DNA of 7,469 nucleotides from Atribacterota bacterium (GTDB lineage: Bacteria; Atribacterota; Phoenicimicrobiia; Phoenicimicrobiales; Phoenicimicrobiaceae), in contig DAOUWX010000086.1 of NCBI GenBank assembly GCA_030666935.1, positions 1 to 7,469 of the forward strand. Reading direction: 5' to 3'. Each line of letters starts with the position of its first letter. Position 1 is the stretch's first letter. A program made the position numbers and the translations under genes. This document shows, piece after piece, positions 4,743 to 7,469 of the stretch. The notes beneath the pieces are model-generated. The model worked only from the letters and a program-made list of their open reading frames with translations, did no database searches and was not told the DNA's origin.

Positions 4743-6620
4743 TTAAATTAATAAAAAATTTGCTTTAAATTTAGTTAGACTAGCCAATTTTATACCATTT
4801 AACAAATCATCTAAATCTTTCCCTTCTAAAGTTTCTCTTTCTATTAAATTACGGGCAATCTTTTTTAATTTCCTTTTGTTTTTAGTTAAAATATCCTTAG
4901 CTCGAGTATAGGCAATTTCAATAATTTTTTTAACTTCTTTATCTATTTTATTAGCAATTTCTTCACTATAATCACGTTGTTCGGAAATATCTCTACCTAA
5001 AAATATTTGATGTTCTTTTCTGCCTAAAGTAATAGGGCCTATAGTGTCACTCATTCCATATTCAGTTACCATCTGACGAGCAAGTTTAGTAGCTCTTTCC
5101 AGGTCATTTTGAGCTCCAGTAGTAACATCTTTAAATACTATATCTTCGGCTACTCTTCCCCCCAACAAAACTGCTAATCTATCCATTAACTCTAATTTGC
5201 TAATTAAATATCTATCCTGGGTGGGGAGTTGCAGAGTATAACCTAAAGCAGCATTCCCTCGGGGGATAATCGAAACTTTATGTACCGGGTCGCAATTAGG
5301 CAATAATTTAGCCACTAAGGCGTGACCCGATTCGTGATAAGCTATTATCTCTTTCTCTTTTTCGCTAATCAGTCTACTTTTTCTTTCTGGTCCAGCAATA
5401 ACCCGATCTATAGCAGCTTCTAATTCTTCCATTCCGATTTCCTTTTTGCCTTTTCTGGAAGCTAATAAAGCTGCCTCGTTTACTAAATTTGCCAAATCAG
5501 AACCGACAAATCCAGGAGTTCTTCTGGCTACTACTTTAATGTCTACATCTTTAGCCCACGGTTTTCCTCTTGCGTGAACCTTTAAAATATCTTCCCGACC
5601 CACTATATCGGGCCTATCTATCACAATACGTCTATCAAATCTCCCCGGTCTTAATAAAGCCGGATCTAAAATATCCGGACGATTAGTGGCAGCAATCATT
5701 ATAATTCCTAAATTCTGATCAAAGCCATCCATTTCTACCAACAATTGGTTTAAGGTCTGTTCTCTCTCATCATGCCCTCCTCCTAAACCTGCTCCTCTAT
5801 GTCTTCCTACAGCATCGATTTCGTCCATAAAAATAATGCAAGGGGCGTTAGCCTTAGCCTGTTTAAATAAATCTCTTACTCGGGAAGCACCAACCCCTAC
5901 AAACATCTCTACAAAATCAGAGCCACTAATACTAAAAAATGGTGCTCCTGCTTCTCCAGCAATAGCTCGGGCTAGCAATGTTTTACCTGCTCCAGGTGGA
6001 CCATAAAGCAAAACTCCTCTGGGTATTTTAGCTCCTAATTTCTTAAATTTTGCTGGATTTTTTAAAAATTCTATTATTTCTTCAACTTCCTCTTCTGCTT
6101 CATCAATTCCAGCTACATCTTTAAAGGTTACTTTGGGAGTCTCTTTTCCTAAAAGCTTGGCTTTGCTTTTTCCAAAGGACATAACCTTATTTCCTCCACC
6201 TTGCATCTGCTGTATCATAAATAACCAAATTCCAATTATTAAAAGCATGGGTAATAAAGATGAAAGTAACTGCATCCACCAGGACACCTTTACCGGAGGT
6301 TTAGCTTCTATTACTATATTTTTACTTCGAAGGTCATTTATCATCTCTGGGTCATTGGGTGAATAAGTAGAGAATTCTGTGCCGTCCAAAAGTATACCAG
6401 TAATTGTATTATCAACAATGGTTACTTTAGATACATTATTTATTTCGACTTCTTTTAAAAATTCAGAATAAGTAAGTTCTTGTTGAGTAGCAGATTTAGG
6501 TTCAAAAAACGAACTTATAATTGAAACTGTAATAATTAGCATCAGTAAATATAGACCGATGTTTCTATAATTTTTATTTCCTTTTAGATCTTTTTTATTA
6601 AAATTAGGTATTTTAGCCAA
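4743..6620 (-). CDS. ftsH: ATP-dependent zinc metalloprotease FtsH
   Basis: Membrane-anchored hexameric AAA+ protease that extracts and degrades misfolded membrane proteins and short-lived regulators. The 625 residues show TM1 at about 21-38, a small extracytoplasmic domain at about 42-110 and TM2 at about 115-137. The AAA module follows, with Walker A GPPGAGKT at 207-214, pore loop MFVGVG at 239-244, Walker B IIFMDE at 262-267, and a second region of homology ending RPGRFDR with arginine fingers R327 and R330. The zinc site is HESGH (429-433), with the third ligand D506 73 residues further on, the spacing of Thermotoga FtsH. All catalytic residues are present, so it should be active. The start is TTG: GGAG lies 9 nt upstream, and the next Met (27) would cut into TM1. 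An extended -10 promoter precedes it; hpt is upstream. Confidence 0.98.
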   Translation of the reverse strand: MAKIPNFNKKDLKGNKNYRNIGLYLLMLIITVSIISSFFEPKSATQQELTYSEFLKEVEINNVSKVTIVDNTITGILLDGTEFSTYSPNDPEMINDLRSKNIVIEAKPPVKVSWWMQLLSSLLPMLLIIGIWLFMIQQMQGGGNKVMSFGKSKAKLLGKETPKVTFKDVAGIDEAEEEVEEIIEFLKNPAKFKKLGAKIPRGVLLYGPPGAGKTLLARAIAGEAGAPFFSISGSDFVEMFVGVGASRVRDLFKQAKANAPCIIFMDEIDAVGRHRGAGLGGGHDEREQTLNQLLVEMDGFDQNLGIIMIAATNRPDILDPALLRPGRFDRRIVIDRPDIVGREDILKVHARGKPWAKDVDIKVVARRTPGFVGSDLANLVNEAALLASRKGKKEIGMEELEAAIDRVIAGPERKSRLISEKEKEIIAYHESGHALVAKLLPNCDPVHKVSIIPRGNAALGYTLQLPTQDRYLISKLELMDRLAVLLGGRVAEDIVFKDVTTGAQNDLERATKLARQMVTEYGMSDTIGPITLGRKEHQIFLGRDISEQRDYSEEIANKIDKEVKKIIEIAYTRAKDILTKNKRKLKKIARNLIERETLEGKDLDDLLNGIKLASLTKFKANFLLI

Positions 6621-6686
6621 GAAAAATTTCTCCTTTTTTCACAAATTTCTTATAATAAGTTTATTTTATACGCTTATTGCAAAATA

Positions 6687-6715
6687 ATTTTAGCATATTT
6701 TCTATATAAAAACAA
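6687..6715 (-). promoter_or_regulatory. Extended -10 sigma-A-type promoter for ftsH
   Basis: On the minus strand TTGTTT (6710-6715), a 17-nt spacer and TAAAAT (6687-6692) are preceded by TGC, giving an extended -10. The -10 matches at 5 of 6 positions and the -35 at 3 of 6. The start would be near base 6680, leaving a leader of about 60 nt. It lies just inside the ftsH side of the 6725-7000 repeat element, so ftsH expression does not depend on read-through from hpt. A second, weaker -35-like TTGCAA sits at 6675-6680. Confidence 0.55.
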
Positions 6716-6724
6716 ACACAAAAT

Positions 6725-6759
6725 CGTATCTCGTATCTCGTGAATCGTATCTCGTATTT
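6725..6759. repeat. Heptamer tandem array (CGTATCT), 5 units; left terminal inverted repeat
   Basis: Five consecutive 7-nt units: CGTATCT occurs at 6725-6731, 6732-6738 and 6746-6752, with a variant CGTGAAT at 6739-6745 and CGTATTT at 6753-6759. CGT is invariant. The first four units (28 nt) form the left arm of the inverted repeat. Confidence 0.85.
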
Positions 6760-6787
6760 AGTTAGCTGGTTAAATTAGTCGTTAGTT
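6756..6787. repeat. Octamer tandem array, 4 units (same family as 2063-2094)
   Basis: Four 8-nt units including ATTTAGTT (6756-6763), AGCTGGTT (6764-6771) and CGTTAGTT (6780-6787) fill 32 nt. They match the consensus of the octamer array between oppA and oppB. The last two units continue into TAAATA and together match 2026-2048 at 20 of 23 positions. Confidence 0.6.
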
Positions 6788-6819
6788 CTAAATACAAGTT
6801 TTCAGTTTATAGTTTACAG
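6788..6819. repeat. Dispersed 20-nt repeat, copy 2, leading into a heptamer array
   Basis: Bases 6788-6807 match 4433-4452 at 19 of 20 positions. From 6799 the sequence is three 7-nt units, TTTTCAG (6799-6805), TTTATAG and TTTACAG (6813-6819), of the same family as 4444-4471. Confidence 0.7.
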
Positions 6820-6857
6820 ATGACATTGCTTCACACTGACAAATCGGGGCTTGCAAT

Positions 6858-6908
6858 AACCTTTTAATAGATTCCCTCTTCCGAGGGAATGACAGAGTTG
6901 AAAAGGTT
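6858..6908. repeat. Nested hairpin with ATTCCC-N8-GGGAAT core
   Basis: An inner perfect 8-bp stem ATTCCCTC/GAGGGAAT (6871-6878 with 6883-6890, loop TTCC) sits within an outer 8-bp stem AACCTTTT/AAAAGGTT (6858-6865 with 6901-6908). The inner palindrome fits the formula ATTCCC-8 nt-GGGAAT of the Neisseria dRS3 repeat, a form also seen in unrelated bacteria, so this is a resemblance only. There is no U-run suited to termination. Confidence 0.65.
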
Positions 6909-6943
6909 GTAACTCGCAACATGCAACTTGTAACCTGTATTTT
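6909..6943. repeat. Heptamer tandem array (GYAACNT family), 4-5 units
   Basis: Consecutive 7-nt units GTAACTC (6909-6915), GCAACAT, then GCAACTT (6923-6929) and GTAACCT, with a decayed fifth, GTATTTT. G and AAC keep exact 7-nt register through four units. It is a third heptamer family inside the same 276-bp element. Confidence 0.6.
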
Positions 6944-6967
6944 AACTGGTAAACTGGATAACCATAC
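6944..6967. repeat. Short octamer run, 3 units
   Basis: Three 8-nt units: AACTGGTA (6944-6951), AACTGGAT (6952-6959) and AACCATAC (6960-6967). The core AACTGG links them to the octamer family at 2071-2078 and 6764-6771. Confidence 0.45.
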
Positions 6968-6972
6968 ATACT

Positions 6973-7000
6973 AGATACGATTCACGAGATACGAGATACG
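6973..7000. repeat. Heptamer tandem array (AGATACG), 4 units; right terminal inverted repeat
   Basis: Four 7-nt units, AGATACG three times with the variant ATTCACG as the second (6980-6986). This is the exact complement of the left array, including the position of the variant unit. It stops 3 nt before the hpt termination codon. Confidence 0.85.
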
Positions 7001-7003
7001 GTT

Positions 7004-7469
7004 TTACTTTAGCTCTCCCTGGTATATTTCGGGATTAAGGGTAAAAACAAAGGGAACATTCCTAAATTTTCCTGCATAATCCAAACCATAACCAACTACA
7101 AATTTATTAGGGATATCGAATCCCAAATAATCAACTTTAATTTTAACTTTCCTTCTGGCACTTTTGTTTAAAAATGTACAGACTTTTAAGCTGGCTGGTT
7201 TACGTGATTTTAATATCCGTAGCAAATAATCCAAAGTCAATCCGGTATCTACAATATCTTCAACTACCAAGACATCTTTACCCACAATAGTTTCATCTAA
7301 ATCCTTTAATATCCTTACTACTCCTGAAGATTCCGTGGCTGCTCCATAACTGGAAATAGCCATAAAATCGAATATCATAGGAATTGAAATTGCTCGAGCT
7401 AAATCTGACATGAATATTACAGCTCCTCTTAGTACACCTATAAAAATCAGGTCTTTACCTTGATAATCC
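7004..7469 (-). CDS. hpt: Hypoxanthine phosphoribosyltransferase, 5' end beyond window
   Basis: Purine salvage enzyme that joins hypoxanthine (often also guanine) to PRPP to give IMP or GMP in the cytoplasm. The frame stays open to the window edge: upstream of the Met at base 7411, 19 further codons read GKDLIFIGVLRGAVIF, the conserved strand and PPi-loop region of HPRT. That internal Met is therefore not the start. Of the visible 154 residues, DFMAISSYG (residues 35-43 of the visible part) is the flexible active-site loop, and VLVVEDIVDTGLTL is the PRPP-binding motif with the catalytic ED and DTG. Near the C-terminus, YVGFDIPNKFVVGYGLDYAGK-like sequence (YLGFDIPN, then FVVGYGLDY) forms the base pocket. 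About 25-30 N-terminal residues should lie outside. It sits directly upstream of ftsH, as in many bacteria. Confidence 0.95.
   Translation of the reverse strand, partial: DYQGKDLIFIGVLRGAVIFMSDLARAISIPMIFDFMAISSYGAATESSGVVRILKDLDETIVGKDVLVVEDIVDTGLTLDYLLRILKSRKPASLKVCTFLNKSARRKVKIKVDYLGFDIPNKFVVGYGLDYAGKFRNVPFVFTLNPEIYQGELK

Larger units (their letters stand above)
6725..7000. repeat. 276-bp symmetrical repeat element with perfect 28-nt terminal inverted repeats
   Basis: Bases 6725-6752 are the exact reverse complement of 6973-7000. Between them, in order, lie an octamer array (6756-6787), a heptamer array (6799-6819), a nested hairpin (6858-6908), another heptamer array (6909-6943) and another octamer run (6944-6967). 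The element fills almost the whole hpt-ftsH gap, and its right edge is 3 nt from the hpt stop codon. It has no ORF of note. Terminal repeats and lack of genes recall a MITE, but I see no clear target-site duplication: the flanks are AAAAT on the left and GTTTT on the right. Confidence 0.7.

Noticed and set aside
6133..6366. Plus-strand ORF of 77 codons (also those at 431-625 and 3414-3620, and the minus ORF at 1355-1564)
   Set aside because: Each lies inside ftsH, oppC, oppA or oppB in another frame and shows no protein family features, so they are shadows of the real genes.
6725..7000. CRISPR array
   Set aside because: The repeats are 7-8 nt and directly adjacent, or a single inverted pair, without regular 30-40 nt unique spacers; no cas gene is present.
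6725..7000. Definite MITE or insertion sequence
   Set aside because: Terminal inverted repeats exist, but no target-site duplication or transposase is visible, so it is listed only as a repeat element.

Overview
The window comes from a low-GC bacterium, roughly mid-30s % GC by eye. Every gene I can support lies on the minus strand, so the window reads from right to left. The order is hpt (5' end outside the window), ftsH, a 71-codon basic small ORF, oppA, oppB, oppC and the first 24 nt of a tRNA-Arg gene. The hpt-ftsH neighbourhood is common in Firmicutes and several other phyla. The oligopeptide-binding protein has an ordinary signal-peptidase-I signal and no lipobox cysteine. That fits a cell with a periplasm better than a monoderm. 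Together with the repeat-rich intergenic DNA, this makes me think of an uncultured anaerobic lineage such as Atribacterota or a similar deep branch, but the assignment is a low-confidence inference.

Layout. Bases 7004-7469 hold a hypoxanthine phosphoribosyltransferase that runs off the right edge. Bases 6725-7000 hold a repeat-built element bounded by a perfect 28-nt inverted repeat. An extended -10 promoter (6687-6715) then drives ftsH (4743-6620, TTG start). Bases 4444-4712 are a non-coding mosaic of palindromes and short tandem arrays. The small ORF at 4148-4363 has a good Shine-Dalgarno and no recognised function. oppA (2304-3893) is followed by a strong hairpin terminator. A 350-base gap with octamer arrays and a TGnTATAAT promoter precedes oppB and oppC. 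A tRNA-Arg begins only 9 nt after the oppC stop.

Function. OppA captures peptides outside the inner membrane, and OppB and OppC form the channel. The two ATPases (OppD/OppF) are not in the window and do not directly follow oppC, so they must be encoded elsewhere. FtsH is membrane-protein quality control, and hpt is purine salvage.

The most unusual content is intergenic. All three gaps longer than 300 bases carry degenerate arrays of 3-5 tandem units with a strict 7-nt or 8-nt period. They fall into several sequence families, occur in both orientations and are mixed with palindromic REP-like elements. They resemble in style the heptanucleotide STRR arrays of heterocystous cyanobacteria, but here different families are stitched together and one family caps a symmetrical 276-bp unit. 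I see no CRISPR array, transposase, phage gene or defence system in the window.
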